From assembly GCF_016907995.1 (NCBI RefSeq), contig NZ_JAFBDA010000009.1:98526-162525 (forward strand): a DNA stretch of 64,000 nt. The letters are read 5' to 3'. Shown piece by piece: positions 1-9,809 of the stretch. Source of the stretch: Clostridium sardiniense (GTDB taxonomy: Bacteria; Bacillota; Clostridia; Clostridiales; Clostridiaceae). The translations under genes and the position numbers were made by a program. The notes beneath the pieces are model-generated. The model worked only from the letters and a program-made list of their open reading frames with translations. It did not search any database and was not told the origin of the DNA. Each line of letters starts with the position of its first letter. Within the stretch, counting starts at the first letter, position 1.

Positions 1-310
1 TAAAAACCCCCTGAAATAAAATGTTTTATTCCATATTATTATCCAGTATTTGTATATAAATATTATACTGAATTTCAGTATTATTTATCTAATGATAAAT
101 TCCTTAAATTTAGCTTTCATAAGAGAAATTATGCTGTTAATCATCATTTATTTAGATTAAGTACTTGTACATAACGTTTACAAATTTATTCGGGGTTTTA
201 CATTAAATAAAGGATATGCTTTAAACTAGTGTTGATTTTCAGGTAGAGCTGTAAGTACATCGTAATTAACACTTAAAATACAGCCTAAAATAAAAATGCA
301 GATTAACTTT
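1..310. other. Gene-free edge of window
   Basis: No reading frame with a ribosome binding site was found on either strand. The sequence is AT-rich, with nothing recognisable beyond the terminator that follows at 311-347. A gene entering from outside the left edge cannot be excluded. Confidence 0.5.
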
Positions 311-347
311 AAAATATAGAATTAATGTTGTAAATTAATTCTATATT
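311..347 (-). terminator. AT-rich hairpin after the lipoprotein gene
   Basis: Inverted repeat: AAATATAGAATTAA pairs with TTAATTCTATATTT around a short loop. It lies just past the stop of the minus-strand gene ending at 357, so it probably terminates that gene. The stem is almost pure A/T, so its strength is uncertain. Confidence 0.5.
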
Positions 348-356
348 TATATATAG

Positions 357-845
357 CTATTTACTCTTTATTTCTTGTAGTTCTTTCTGTAATTCATTTA
401 TCATTTCATTGTGGGCATCTGGTTTACTAAATATTTTATTTTGTACTCCTTTTGGGAACATCTCTTTTATATCTTTTCCATAGTCATCACCAGAGCCTGG
501 CATTTTGTATGACAATATATTTAAATTATCATTTTCTTTTTTAATTTCCAATACTAGAGGTACAGAACCTCCACCACCACTTTCATTTTCTTTTAAAACC
601 CAAAGATATATTTCATTATCACTTGATCCTAAAATTTTAAAAGCACTATATGTCTCCTCATCACTCACAACTATATCATTTTCTGTTTTATTGTCGATAT
701 ATTCCCTAATAGTCTCTTCATCTTTTTCTGTAATAGTCATAGTATTAATATTTTTTTCATTAATATTTTTCTTAGTAATAGCAGTACATCCTAAAAATAA
801 AGTTACAGTAAGTAAAATAATAAATATACTAATTTTCTTATTCAA
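357..845 (-). CDS. Small secreted lipoprotein of unknown function
   Basis: About 163 residues. The N-terminus has two lysines, a hydrophobic stretch and a lipobox LFLGC, so the mature protein is probably lipidated on the cysteine and anchored outside the membrane. The mature part is acidic and lysine-rich, with a GGGG run near the middle, and matches no family I recognise. I chose the TTG start at 845 because GAGGAGGGG lies just upstream; a GTG further upstream at 860 overlaps that ribosome binding site. It is a single gene with its own hairpin downstream. The lipoprotein call is well supported; the function is unknown. Confidence 0.75.
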   Translation of the reverse strand: MNKKISIFIILLTVTLFLGCTAITKKNINEKNINTMTITEKDEETIREYIDNKTENDIVVSDEETYSAFKILGSSDNEIYLWVLKENESGGGGSVPLVLEIKKENDNLNILSYKMPGSGDDYGKDIKEMFPKGVQNKIFSKPDAHNEMINELQKELQEIKSK

Positions 846-1234
846 AGAACCCCTCCTCACTTTAATTTACCTTTATTGTATAATAAGTACAGTGGTGTCT
901 CAATACTAAACTGATTTTTAAAAAATATATATTAAAAATATTTTCTATTATTTTGCTTTAATCACTTTCCCATCAGTGAAATTTTCATTGTCTTACAAGC
1001 TTAATCTTTTTAATTTCCAACCACTTTACACTTACATTACTTTTAATTTTATAGTATTACCTTTACTACACAATAATTTAAAACAAAGCCTTTTAAAAAG
1101 AGTATTTAAGTATTAGTGTTAAAATTTTAAATCTATATAAAATAGATAGAATTTTTATATGATATAGGATTATAATTAATACATTACTGGAAAATATGGA
1201 ATAAATTTATTAGGTAATTTAAGGGGGAAGTTTT
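846..1234. other. Intergenic region between divergent genes
   Basis: About 390 bases separate the lipoprotein gene (minus) from the nucleosidase gene (plus). It must hold both promoters, but I see no convincing -35/-10 pair, operator or RNA structure. The nucleosidase ribosome binding site AAGGGGGAAG is at 1221-1230. Confidence 0.5.
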
Positions 1235-1933
1235 ATGAGAATTGGAATTGTTGGACCATCAGAAGGCGAGATTATGCCTTTTATAGAATGTATAGAGAAT
1301 AAGGAAGTAGATGATTTTGCTAGATTGAAATTTTATAGTGGGAATTATGGAAAAGTAGATGTCGTAGCACTTTACTGTGGAGTGTGTAAGGTTAATGCGG
1401 CAATAGCAACTCAAGTATTAATAGATAAGTTTGATGTTACTCATATTATAATAACTGGAGTAGCTGGTGGTATTGATGAGAGATTAAATGTTTGTGATAC
1501 TGTAATATCAACAGAAGTTGCATATCATGATGTGGATGAAGCAATTTTAACAGAGTATCATCCATGGATGGAAAATATATATTTTAAGGCTGATAATAAG
1601 ATGCTTTCTATATGTGAGGATATAATAAAGAAAAATAAATTTAATCAGAAAGTAGTATTAGGTAGGATAGTTACAGGAGAGGCTTTTATAACTAAAGAGG
1701 GTAGGACAGAGATAGTTTCTAAGTATAATCCACTTTGTGTAGATATGGAAACTGGGGGCATTGCACATGTGTGTTATGTAAATAAGATTCCTTTTATAGC
1801 AATAAGATCAATAACAGATACTGAAGGAGATTGTGGAATAGAAGTCTTTGAAGAAAATTGTAGCAAAGCATCACATAATTCTATTTATGTATTAAAGAAA
1901 TGGTTAGAGACTATAACTGGATTTATAGAATAA
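1235..1933 (+). CDS. mtnN: 5'-methylthioadenosine/S-adenosylhomocysteine nucleosidase
   Basis: 232 residues, the normal length for the family. It cleaves adenine from methylthioadenosine and S-adenosylhomocysteine, cytosolic steps in the methyl cycle and methionine salvage. Supporting motifs are the start MRIGIVGPSEGEI (active-site Glu region), ITGVAGGID for ribose and phosphate-side contacts, VDMETGGIAHVC (the nucleoside-binding Met-Glu), and SITDTEG carrying the catalytic Asp. The usual TGVAG and MET motifs are intact. The ATG at 1235 follows AAGGGGGAAG. The next gene lies about 140 bases downstream and is functionally unrelated, so this is probably transcribed alone. Confidence 0.92.
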   Translation: MRIGIVGPSEGEIMPFIECIENKEVDDFARLKFYSGNYGKVDVVALYCGVCKVNAAIATQVLIDKFDVTHIIITGVAGGIDERLNVCDTVISTEVAYHDVDEAILTEYHPWMENIYFKADNKMLSICEDIIKKNKFNQKVVLGRIVTGEAFITKEGRTEIVSKYNPLCVDMETGGIAHVCYVNKIPFIAIRSITDTEGDCGIEVFEENCSKASHNSIYVLKKWLETITGFIE

Positions 1934-2073
1934 TTAATAGTCTCTTATATTTATGATGATAAAATTCAAGAAATCTATTTAATTGCTTTACCAATTCTCT
2001 TTATTATAATAATAGGAATGGTTTTTTAAAGTGTAATAAAACAATAATAATAGGTGAAAAAGGGGAGATTAAG

Positions 2074-2619
2074 ATGGGATTCAATATTCAAAAAAGAACT
2101 ATAATGATATTTCCACAATTTAAAAATATTAATATAATAGATGAAATAAGAGAAAGATATGATCCACTTGCGAAGCATGTTAGGCCTCATATTACTCTGG
2201 TATTTACATTTGAAAGTAATCTTACATCAATTGAACTTAAGAAACATTTGAAAAAAGTTCTTTCTGGGACAAGATGTTTTAGATTAACTTTACAAGAAAT
2301 AATAAAGATTGATAATGCTTTAGGAATGTATCTATTTTTAGATATAAAACAAGGTAATAAGGAAATAAAGAAATTAAATGAAAAATTATACACTGGAATT
2401 TTAGAAGCATATAAACCAGAGTGGTTAAATGAAAAAACATTTATGCCTCATATGACTATAGGTAGTTTTACTTCAAGAGAATCTTTAAATAAAGCATTTA
2501 AAGATTCTGAATCTATTAAAAAAAGTTTTGAGACAATAGTGGATAAAGTTTCTGTTGAAATTATTGATGAAAATGAAGACTCTATTATTGAGATGGAAGT
2601 GGATTTAAGTGATGAGTAA
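2074..2619 (+). CDS. 2H phosphoesterase / 2'-5' RNA ligase-like protein
   Basis: 181 residues. Two HxT motifs typical of the 2H phosphoesterase fold are visible: RPHITLVF near residue 34 and MPHMTIGSF near residue 127. Each supplies a catalytic His and Thr for hydrolysing or ligating 2',3'-cyclic or 2'-5' phosphodiester bonds in RNA or nucleotides. The family (LigT/ThpR, YjcG) includes many members whose true substrate is unknown, so I stop at the family name. It starts at ATG 2074 behind AAAAGGGGAG. The acetyltransferase gene follows 52 bases later and may share its transcript. Confidence 0.82.
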   Translation: MGFNIQKRTIMIFPQFKNINIIDEIRERYDPLAKHVRPHITLVFTFESNLTSIELKKHLKKVLSGTRCFRLTLQEIIKIDNALGMYLFLDIKQGNKEIKKLNEKLYTGILEAYKPEWLNEKTFMPHMTIGSFTSRESLNKAFKDSESIKKSFETIVDKVSVEIIDENEDSIIEMEVDLSDE

Positions 2620-2671
2620 CGTAAGTTTTATATGAAAATATATTATATAGAATTAAAGGGGGATGATGAGA

Positions 2672-3247
2672 ATGATACACAAAGGTACTCAAAGAATATA
2701 TACAAACAGGCTATCATTAGAAAAATTCAAGTTAGAAGATAGCAAGGCTGCTTTTAAGAACTGGGTTAATGATCCTGAAGTTACAAAATATTTAACATGG
2801 AATCCACATGGTGATTTAAGTGTCACAAACTCATTAATAAATTTGTGGATTAATGAATATAAGAATCGTGATAATTACAATTGGGCTATCAACTTAAAAG
2901 ATGAGAATGAAGTTATTGGTAGTATCGCTGTGGTAGAAATTGATGAAGAAAATAAATCTTGTGATATAGGATACTGTATGTCAAAGAAATATTGGGGCAA
3001 GGGAATAATGACTGAATCTTTAAAGGCTGTAATTGATTATTTATTTGAAGAAGTTGATTTTAATAAGATAACAGCAAGGCATGATACAAGAAATGGTGCA
3101 TCAGGCAAAGTTATGGCTAAGAGTGGAATGGAATATGTTGAAACTTTAAAGGATATTGAAATACCTAATGATAAGGGAGTTTGTGATGTGAAAATTTATG
3201 AAATCTCTAAGGAGGAATGGGAAAAAGCAAGGAATATTATTGATTAA
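2672..3247 (+). CDS. GNAT family N-acetyltransferase (RimJ/RimL-like)
   Basis: About 191 residues. The start resembles RimL-type enzymes (IYTNRLSLEKFKLED), and the acetyl-CoA binding motif A is seen in the stretch ending YWGKGIMTESLKAVIDY, followed by a motif-B-like KVMAKSGMEYVET. It would transfer acetyl from acetyl-CoA to an amine on a protein, amino acid or drug; the acceptor cannot be told from sequence. Three in-frame ATGs occur at 2663, 2666 and 2672. I prefer 2672 because the AAGGGGG ribosome binding site ends at 2662. A hairpin terminator follows at 3260. Confidence 0.85.
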   Translation: MIHKGTQRIYTNRLSLEKFKLEDSKAAFKNWVNDPEVTKYLTWNPHGDLSVTNSLINLWINEYKNRDNYNWAINLKDENEVIGSIAVVEIDEENKSCDIGYCMSKKYWGKGIMTESLKAVIDYLFEEVDFNKITARHDTRNGASGKVMAKSGMEYVETLKDIEIPNDKGVCDVKIYEISKEEWEKARNIID

Positions 3248-3259
3248 TTTATATAAAGT

Positions 3260-3299
3260 ATTAATAAAAGGGATGTTAAATTGACATTCCTTTTATTAA
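3260..3299 (+). terminator. Rho-independent terminator
   Basis: Perfect arms TTAATAAAAGGGATGT and ACATTCCTTTTATTAA with one G-T type pairing, ending in a T-rich arm. It follows the acetyltransferase gene directly. Confidence 0.8.
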
Positions 3300-3446
3300 T
3301 AATATCATCTCAATATAGAAATTTATTTATGATACTAAATTATATAGAAAATAAAAATATATAAAATTTATGGAATTGAAAGATTGTACTTATAATATAA
3401 ATTAATTAGAATTAATAATAAAATTTTATTGGTAGAGGTGAAATAT

Positions 3447-4271
3447 TTGAAAGTAACAGCATTAGTAGAGAATACTACTGTATCAACTGACTATAGGTGC
3501 AAGCATGGATTATGTTTGAATATAAAAACTTCAAATCATAATATATTATTTGACTTAGGATCAGATGATCTATTTATTGAAAATGCTAAAAAGTTAAATA
3601 TTGATATAAAAGATATAGATATAGTAATTATATCTCATGGGCATAGGGATCATGGTGGAGGACTTAGTACATTTTTAGAGGAAAATAAAAAAGCAAAGAT
3701 ATATATTAATAGAAATGCTTTTATGCCACATTATGTATCTATATTTGGTATATTTAAAGGTTTTATAGGACTAGATATTTCTAATAAATTTAATGATAGA
3801 ATTATATTTGTAGATAAAAATTTGAAGATAGATGATGAGCTATATTTATTTTCAAATGTATCAAGGAGAGAGTTAGTAGCAAAAGCTAATAACTCATTAC
3901 TTATGAAGATTGACAATAAGTATATTAAGGATAATTTTAAACATGAGCAAAATCTAATAATAACAGAGAATGATAGACATACATTAATTACTGGATGTGC
4001 TCATAATGGAATAGTAAACATCTTAGATAAAGGTGAAGAAATAGTAGGACAAAACCTAAATACTGTAATTGGTGGTTTCCATCTATTTAATCCAGCAATG
4101 AGAAAGCATGAGAGTAAGGAATTAATTAAAGCTATAGGTGATATTTTAGCTATTAAAGATACTGAATTTTATACTTGTCATTGCACTGGGATAAGAGCTT
4201 TTAATATTTTAAGAGATGAACTTGGGGAACAGATTAAGTATTTATCAACTGGGGGTATTATAAATATTTAG
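3447..4271 (+). CDS. Metallo-beta-lactamase-fold hydrolase
   Basis: About 274 residues. The metal-binding motif SHGHRDHGGG sits near residue 60, with later ligands in GCAHNG and GGFHLF and a C-terminal CHCTG. This arrangement matches the MBL subgroup annotated as dihydropterin-6-methyl-ribofuranosylaminobenzene phosphate synthase-like, named after a methanogen enzyme; in clostridia the true substrate is not known. A TTG start at 3447 is preferred, placed behind AGAGGTG; the frame also extends to a TTG at 3429 that lies before that site. It is cytosolic, with no signal peptide. It is convergent with nfo, with a shared hairpin between them. Confidence 0.8.
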   Translation: MKVTALVENTTVSTDYRCKHGLCLNIKTSNHNILFDLGSDDLFIENAKKLNIDIKDIDIVIISHGHRDHGGGLSTFLEENKKAKIYINRNAFMPHYVSIFGIFKGFIGLDISNKFNDRIIFVDKNLKIDDELYLFSNVSRRELVAKANNSLLMKIDNKYIKDNFKHEQNLIITENDRHTLITGCAHNGIVNILDKGEEIVGQNLNTVIGGFHLFNPAMRKHESKELIKAIGDILAIKDTEFYTCHCTGIRAFNILRDELGEQIKYLSTGGIINI

Positions 4272-4330
4272 AATTTAATGTAGATATGATATCTAAGGTG
4301 CTTTTATTATATTTTTAAAAGTATAGATAT

Positions 4331-4380
4331 GTAATAAAAAGAGATAGTAAGATTAAGGTCTTACTATCTCTTTTTATTAC
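4331..4380. terminator. Bidirectional terminator
   Basis: A 21-base arm on each side (4331-4351 and 4360-4380) is perfectly complementary, with an 8-base loop. A runs on the left and T runs on the right make it work in both directions, serving the plus-strand MBL gene and the minus-strand nfo gene. Confidence 0.9.
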
Positions 4381-4475
4381 AATATGTTTTCTATGATAAG
4401 TAGAAAAATATTTTGATAAATAATTTACTTAAAGTAGGTACATCAGTATAAGAAGATCATAGGCTAAGCTATAAT

Positions 4476-5312
4476 TTAAATGTAACCTAAAATATTTTTT
4501 AAAGTTTGTATCTCTTTTTTGTGACCTTCTAGTTCAAGTGGAGTCTCTAAGAAAAATGGTTTACCTTTTATACTAGGATGAGACATAAAATTAATTATAG
4601 CTTGCATCCCAATTTGACCATCACCTATTGTTGTATGTCTATCTTTATTTGCCCCAAAGGGCATCCTACTGTCGTTTAAATGAATTGTTTTTAGATTATT
4701 AAGTCCTATAATTTTATCGAAATTTTCAAGAACTTTATCTAGGTTATTGACTATATCATATCCGGCAGAAAATACATGGCAAAGATCTAGACATATTCCT
4801 AATTTTTCATCGAGTTGTACACCATCTAATATTCTTTTTAAATGTTCAAATTTAAATCCTATCTCAGTACCTTTTCCGGACATAGTTTCTAAAAGCACTG
4901 TTATATTTTGATCTTTAGTTATACCTTGATTTAAACCATTTGTTATCTTATCTATTCCAGTATCAATGCCACAACCTATATGACTTCCGGGGTGCATACA
5001 AAGATATTCTATTGAGAGTGAATCCATTCTTTGTATATCTTCTTTTATAACTCTATTTGAAAATTCATACACTTCATCCTTTGCACTTGCAAGATTCATA
5101 GTGTAGGGTGCATGAGCTGATAGAGGACCAAAATTATTTTCTTTTCTTATTTTCTGAAACTTTTTTATATCATCTTCATCAAGAATCTTAGAATTACTTC
5201 CTCTTGGATTTCTACTAAAGAATTGAAAGGTATTTGCACCCATTTCTAAAGCAGTTTCTGCTGCCTTTGTAAATCCTTTTGCAATTGATAAATGAGAACC
5301 TATTACTAGCAT
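4476..5312 (-). CDS. nfo: Deoxyribonuclease IV (AP endonuclease)
   Basis: 278 residues, full length for endonuclease IV. It nicks DNA 5' of abasic sites during base excision repair, using three zinc ions. The zinc ligands are all visible in order: [41 protein letters not shown], then the DRHTTIGDG segment and FFLETP near the C-terminus. The start ATG is preceded by AAGGAGAC. It stands alone between the MBL gene and an outward-facing membrane protein gene. Confidence 0.95.
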   Translation of the reverse strand: MLVIGSHLSIAKGFTKAAETALEMGANTFQFFSRNPRGSNSKILDEDDIKKFQKIRKENNFGPLSAHAPYTMNLASAKDEVYEFSNRVIKEDIQRMDSLSIEYLCMHPGSHIGCGIDTGIDKITNGLNQGITKDQNITVLLETMSGKGTEIGFKFEHLKRILDGVQLDEKLGICLDLCHVFSAGYDIVNNLDKVLENFDKIIGLNNLKTIHLNDSRMPFGANKDRHTTIGDGQIGMQAIINFMSHPSIKGKPFFLETPLELEGHKKEIQTLKNILGYI

Positions 5313-5522
5313 TTTTATGTCTCCTTAAAATGAATTTATATATAAATAATTGTTCCCAATAAGGCTATATATAATTATTAAATATACAAATTAAGATTAG
5401 GATAACTTTCATTAGTATTGTTAAAAAATTGCACAATAAAATGTGAAATATAGAAAATAGATTCTATATATAATAAAATAACCATGTGTTTTATAAATTA
5501 AATAAATTAAAAGGGGAAATAT

Positions 5523-6563
5523 ATGAAGAAAAAGACTTTAACTTTAATAATAGGGGGATTAGCTGTAGTTATAGTATTAACAGCTGGGATATTAGGTTAT
5601 AAATATAAGGAGTATAAAAAGTACTTGGTTCTAAGTAGGCAAGCTATTGATAATAAAAATTATTATGAGGCACTTAAAGATTTGCAAGCAGCTGCAAATA
5701 TATATGATAAAAATTCAGATATTAAATTACTTCAAAATATAATTTCAACCTATGAAAAGGCAAATGAAAGCTATAATAAAAAAGATTATAATGAGGCTAA
5801 AAAGTACATAGATGAAATACCAAAGGAATATGAAGAGTATTCTATAAAGGAAGATATAGATAATCTTAAAGATAATATAGATAAAGCTCAAAAAGGAATA
5901 GAGACTGCATCAAAAGATATAGAAGAAAATAAAAAAATATTAAAAACTCAAGAGTTTAAAGAAGGTAAGAAGGACTTAATAAAAATAGATACAGCATATG
6001 CTACAGATGAGCAGAAAAAAGAGATAGATAATATTATAAGTGAAGGGAAAAAGATAAGAGAAGAGCAAAAGAAAAAAGAAGAAGATATAAAGATACAAAA
6101 AGAAAAAGAAGTAAAGGAAAAGGCAGCAAAAGAAAAAGCTGAAAAAGCCAAGGAAGAGGCAAAAGCAAAGTCTATAGATAGTTTTGCTGCAACTAATATA
6201 CCTTTACAAGGCACCACTCAAGGAGGTTCAATTCATGTTGTTTCTCCTAAATTGGGGATACAATTTGATCTACCAGCAAGCTATAGAGGTAAGTATAGAA
6301 TAGAGTATGTCAATGATGGAATGACTATATATTATAACAAAGCACGAGAAGGTGGACTTTTAGTTAAGATATATAAAGGTGACAAAAGTGATTTTGTTGA
6401 TGGAGGAACAGTGAGTGTTGGAGGAAAAGTATTTACAGTTGGTGGCCCAATGGACTTTAATATCCCTCCAGATGATCCAAATATAAATGAGTTTGCAACT
6501 CTTTCATCAGGTGAGATAGGACCTATTAAAGTTTCAGAAACTATAAGACCTTATAAAGGATAA
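5523..6563 (+). CDS. Membrane-anchored protein with TPR-like and coiled-coil regions
   Basis: 346 residues. One N-terminal transmembrane segment (about residues 5-26) is followed by a short TPR-like helical repeat (KNYYEALKDLQAAANIYDK and a second copy at YNKKDYNEAKKYIDE). A long, highly charged Lys/Glu coiled coil spans about residues 110-220, and a compact C-terminal domain of about 110 residues rich in Gly and beta-prone segments ends the protein. The topology suggests the C-terminal domain sits outside the cell on a stalk. I do not recognise the end domain. The start ATG follows AAAGGGGAAAT. A single gene closed by a terminator at 6598. Confidence 0.75.
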   Translation: MKKKTLTLIIGGLAVVIVLTAGILGYKYKEYKKYLVLSRQAIDNKNYYEALKDLQAAANIYDKNSDIKLLQNIISTYEKANESYNKKDYNEAKKYIDEIPKEYEEYSIKEDIDNLKDNIDKAQKGIETASKDIEENKKILKTQEFKEGKKDLIKIDTAYATDEQKKEIDNIISEGKKIREEQKKKEEDIKIQKEKEVKEKAAKEKAEKAKEEAKAKSIDSFAATNIPLQGTTQGGSIHVVSPKLGIQFDLPASYRGKYRIEYVNDGMTIYYNKAREGGLLVKIYKGDKSDFVDGGTVSVGGKVFTVGGPMDFNIPPDDPNINEFATLSSGEIGPIKVSETIRPYKG

Positions 6564-6597
6564 GATAATAAATAAAGATAACTTTAGTAAATAGAGC

Positions 6598-6627
6598 AAA
6601 GAGGGATTTTTTAATCTCTCTTTTTTA
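6598..6627 (+). terminator. Rho-independent terminator
   Basis: AAAGAGGGATT pairs with AATCTCTCTTT and is followed by further T residues. It ends the coiled-coil protein gene. The remaining 280 bases up to the dihydropyrimidinase gene show no clear element apart from a small TAGCGTGCTA palindrome at about 6864-6873. Confidence 0.75.
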
Positions 6628-6908
6628 TCTGAGAGTACTAAGTTTCTTATTAAAAACTATTAAATTGAGTTCTTTTAGTATAGTAAAATAAAGTTTAAAA
6701 AAACTAGATATCTAGATATATAGAGAAAAGTGGATTAAATTGAAGAAAATCTATATATGTATTATAAAAAAGAGAATAATTGACTACTAGTCAAATATAA
6801 TGAGGGATATTGATATTTAAGTTCAGGAAGACATTTACATATAACTGATATAATGTAAATATGGTAGCGTGCTATGTTTAACTAAATATTAATTAAGGAG
6901 GAGATTAT

Positions 6909-8291
6909 ATGAAGTTTGATACTATTATTAGAAATGGAACTATTATAACTGCTACCGACATTTTTAGAGGTGACATAGGAATAAAAAAGGGAAAGATAAA
7001 TAAAATAGGTATTTCTTTAGATGAGGATGGAGATATAACCATTGATGCCACAGGGAAATATATATTTCCAGGGGGAATAGACCCACATACTCATCTAGAT
7101 ATGCCTTTTGGTGGAACTTTTTCAAGTGATGATTTTGAAACCGGAACCATAGCCGCGGCCTGTGGAGGTACAACTACTATAGTTGATTTTGCAGTTCAAC
7201 CAAAGGGTGCCAATCTAAAAGAAACTGCAAGGATTTGGAGAGAAAAAGCAGAGGGGAAAGCTGTAATTGATTATGGAATTCATATGAATATAACTCATAT
7301 GGATGATGAAATTCTAAATGAAATTCCATTAATGATTAAGGACGGGTATCCAAGTTTTAAGGTGTTTATGACTTATGAAGGTATGAGAGTAGATGATGGA
7401 ATCCTATTTAAAACTTTAAAGCAGGTTAATGAAAGTGGTGGACTTACTTGTGTACATGCTGAAAATTTTCATATTATAAAATGCAATGTGGAAAGATTAC
7501 TTAATGAAGGAAAGATAGAGCCTAAATATCATGCTATATCAAGGGGGCCACTAGTTGAAGGAGAGGCTGTAGGAAGAGCTATCAAAATTGCTAAGATGGC
7601 AGAGGCACCACTATATATAGTTCATAATACTTGCAAAGAAGCTGTAGATGAAATAGCTAGAGCAAGGGAGGAAGAATATCCTATAATGGGTGAAACCTGT
7701 ACTCAATATTTATTGTTATCAGAAGATGAGTATTTCAAGGATGGATTTGAAGGAGCAAAATGCGTTATGTCTCCACCTCTTAGGAATAAAGAGAATTTTA
7801 AATACTTATGGAAGGCTATAAGGAATAATACACTTCAAGTTGTTGCTACAGATCATTGTCCATTTTTTATGAAGCAAAAGGAACTCGGAAAGGAATCTTT
7901 TGATAAAATTCCAAATGGAGCACCTGGAATAGAGCTTAGAATGGCTCTTTTATATACTTATGGTGTTCTTAATAAAGAGATTAGTGTAAATAAATTTGTA
8001 GAAGTTACATCAACAAATGCAGCAAAGATTTATGGAATGTATCCTAATAAGGGAACTATAGCTGTTGGTAGTGATGCTGACTTAGTTATTTTTGATCCTA
8101 AAAAAGAAGTCGATATTACTTCAGAAAAGCTTCATGAAAATGTAGATTATACACCTTATGAAGGATTTAAGCTGAAGGGATTTCCAGAAGTTACATTAAG
8201 CAGAGGGGAAATTATTGCAAATAAAGGTGAGTTTGTTGGAAAGATTGGAAGAGGAGAGTTCTTAAGGAGAAATTCTCCTATAATTTTATAA
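6909..8291 (+). CDS. hydA: Dihydropyrimidinase / D-hydantoinase
   Basis: 460 residues, full length. It hydrolyses the ring of dihydropyrimidines or 5-substituted hydantoins to the N-carbamoyl acid. Metal-site motifs are in order: DPHTHLD (HxH), the lysine to be carboxylated in PSFKVFMTYEG near residue 150, CVHAENFH, YIVHNTC, and the catalytic ATDHCPF. It starts at ATG 6909 behind AAGGAGGAG. The ygeY-like gene follows 25 bases later and must be co-transcribed. In enterobacteria hydantoinase (hyuA) and ygeY occur in one purine/selenium-linked cluster, so the pairing here is meaningful, although the real substrate is unproven. Confidence 0.92.
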   Translation: MKFDTIIRNGTIITATDIFRGDIGIKKGKINKIGISLDEDGDITIDATGKYIFPGGIDPHTHLDMPFGGTFSSDDFETGTIAAACGGTTTIVDFAVQPKGANLKETARIWREKAEGKAVIDYGIHMNITHMDDEILNEIPLMIKDGYPSFKVFMTYEGMRVDDGILFKTLKQVNESGGLTCVHAENFHIIKCNVERLLNEGKIEPKYHAISRGPLVEGEAVGRAIKIAKMAEAPLYIVHNTCKEAVDEIARAREEEYPIMGETCTQYLLLSEDEYFKDGFEGAKCVMSPPLRNKENFKYLWKAIRNNTLQVVATDHCPFFMKQKELGKESFDKIPNGAPGIELRMALLYTYGVLNKEISVNKFVEVTSTNAAKIYGMYPNKGTIAVGSDADLVIFDPKKEVDITSEKLHENVDYTPYEGFKLKGFPEVTLSRGEIIANKGEFVGKIGRGEFLRRNSPIIL

Positions 8292-8316
8292 ACTACTAAT
8301 TAGAGGAGGATTTTTT

Positions 8317-9627
8317 ATGAACATATATGAAGAAATAACAAGGCTTGCAAGGGATATGCATCCAATGGCTGTAGACTTTGCAAAAAGGCTTTTAAAAGTG
8401 CCAGCTCTTTCAGGAGATGAAAAGGGAGTTGCAGATCTTTATATAAAAGAAATGAAAGAATTAGGTTATGATGAGGTATTTAGAGATGATTTTGGAAATG
8501 TTGTTGGGATAATAAATGGAGAAGAAGATGGTAGAACAATAATGTACAATTCCCACTTAGATCATGTGGATACAGGAGATTTAAGTGAATGGGGCGGATA
8601 TGATCCTTATGGAGGAGAAATAGATATCTGTGAGATATTTGATCAGGACCAAATTAAAATAGAGAAAACAGAAGTTATACATGGAAGGGCAGCAGCTGAT
8701 GTTAAAGTTGGTGGAGCATGTCAAATATATTCAGGAGGCATTTTGATAAAGCTTAGGGAAATGGGATTTAAATTTAAAGGAAGATATATGTTTACAGGAG
8801 TTGTACTTGAAGAACCAGCTGAACAGTTAGGGATGAAAATGCTTTTAGATAATACCTTTAAAGAAAGAGGAATAGAATATGATGGAGTTGTTTCAAGTGA
8901 AGCAACAAGTTTGAAGTTATATTTAGGACATAGAGGACGGGTTGAAATTTTAGTCACAGTTGAAGGAGTGACCTCACATGGCAGTGCCCCTTGGCTTGGA
9001 GTAAATGCAGTTAATAAATCCACAAAGCTCATAGATAAAATTGAAGAGGTTGTTAGTAAAAATGCAAAGAAAGATGAGCATCTAGGAAAATCAAGTATAG
9101 CATTAACAATTATTAATTGTACACCTGGTTCTATGTGTATAGTTCCTGACAGATGTTATATAACTTATGATAGAAGATTTATCCCAGGGGAGGAGTATAA
9201 AGATTGTATAAAGCAAATACAAGGTGTAATTGATAAACTTTCAAAGGAGGACAAAGATTTTAGAGCTAATGTTAAAGTTGCATCAGTTCCTAGAACAACT
9301 TATACAGGAAAAACTGTTGAGGTACCAAATATTAAAGAGGCGTGGAAGATTGATAGAGATAGTGAATTTGTAAAGGCAGCAGCTAAAGCTTTAGAGAATG
9401 TAGGACAAGAAGTTAAGTATGGCTATTGGGATTTTGGAACAGATTTATCTGTTATAGCAGGAAGAGATAAGAAGCCAGCTATTGGATATTCACCAATGCA
9501 AGAATTTTATTGTCATAGACCTGTAGATAGAGCTAGAATAGACTTCATGGAAAAGGCATTAGCAGGTAATGTTAGTATATTCTTATCTCTTAGTGAAGTA
9601 TCAAAAGAGGAATGTCATATTAAATAA
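8317..9627 (+). CDS. ygeY: YgeY-family M20 hydrolase (selenium metabolism-linked)
   Basis: 436 residues. A cytosolic zinc peptidase/deacylase of the M20 fold. Visible sites are the first metal ligand in YNSHLDHVDTGD, a bridging Asp region RAAADVKVGG, the catalytic EEPAEQLG, and a late His in FYCHRPVDRARID. It most resembles the YgeY branch, which is phylogenetically linked to selenium-dependent molybdenum hydroxylases and hydantoin/purine breakdown. Here it likely removes a carbamoyl or acyl group from the product of the upstream dihydropyrimidinase; that is inference from gene order. ATG 8317 follows AGAGGAGGA. No molybdenum hydroxylase or selenium gene is present in this window. Confidence 0.85.
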   Translation: MNIYEEITRLARDMHPMAVDFAKRLLKVPALSGDEKGVADLYIKEMKELGYDEVFRDDFGNVVGIINGEEDGRTIMYNSHLDHVDTGDLSEWGGYDPYGGEIDICEIFDQDQIKIEKTEVIHGRAAADVKVGGACQIYSGGILIKLREMGFKFKGRYMFTGVVLEEPAEQLGMKMLLDNTFKERGIEYDGVVSSEATSLKLYLGHRGRVEILVTVEGVTSHGSAPWLGVNAVNKSTKLIDKIEEVVSKNAKKDEHLGKSSIALTIINCTPGSMCIVPDRCYITYDRRFIPGEEYKDCIKQIQGVIDKLSKEDKDFRANVKVASVPRTTYTGKTVEVPNIKEAWKIDRDSEFVKAAAKALENVGQEVKYGYWDFGTDLSVIAGRDKKPAIGYSPMQEFYCHRPVDRARIDFMEKALAGNVSIFLSLSEVSKEECHIK

Positions 9628-9668
9628 TTCTTTAATACAGCAATCAAATATATATGTATAAGTAAAAG

Positions 9669-9707
9669 TAAGGTAAGTTATAGATTAATATAATTTACCT
9701 TATTTTT
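9669..9707 (+). terminator. Probable terminator of the hydA-ygeY operon
   Basis: AAGGTAA and TTACCTT form a 7-base-pair stem with a long AT-rich loop, followed by ATTTTTATTT. The large loop lowers confidence. Confidence 0.5.
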
Positions 9708-9809
9708 ATTTATTGAAAATAAGATTCATATGTTTATGGATGGTGTGATTAATATATAAAATATAGAGTAATAGTAATAACTTATTCATTAATAAATATG
9801 GAGGTAAGT

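Noticed and set aside
505..909. Plus-strand open frame opposite the lipoprotein gene
   Set aside because: No ribosome binding site; antisense shadow of a gene with a clear lipobox.
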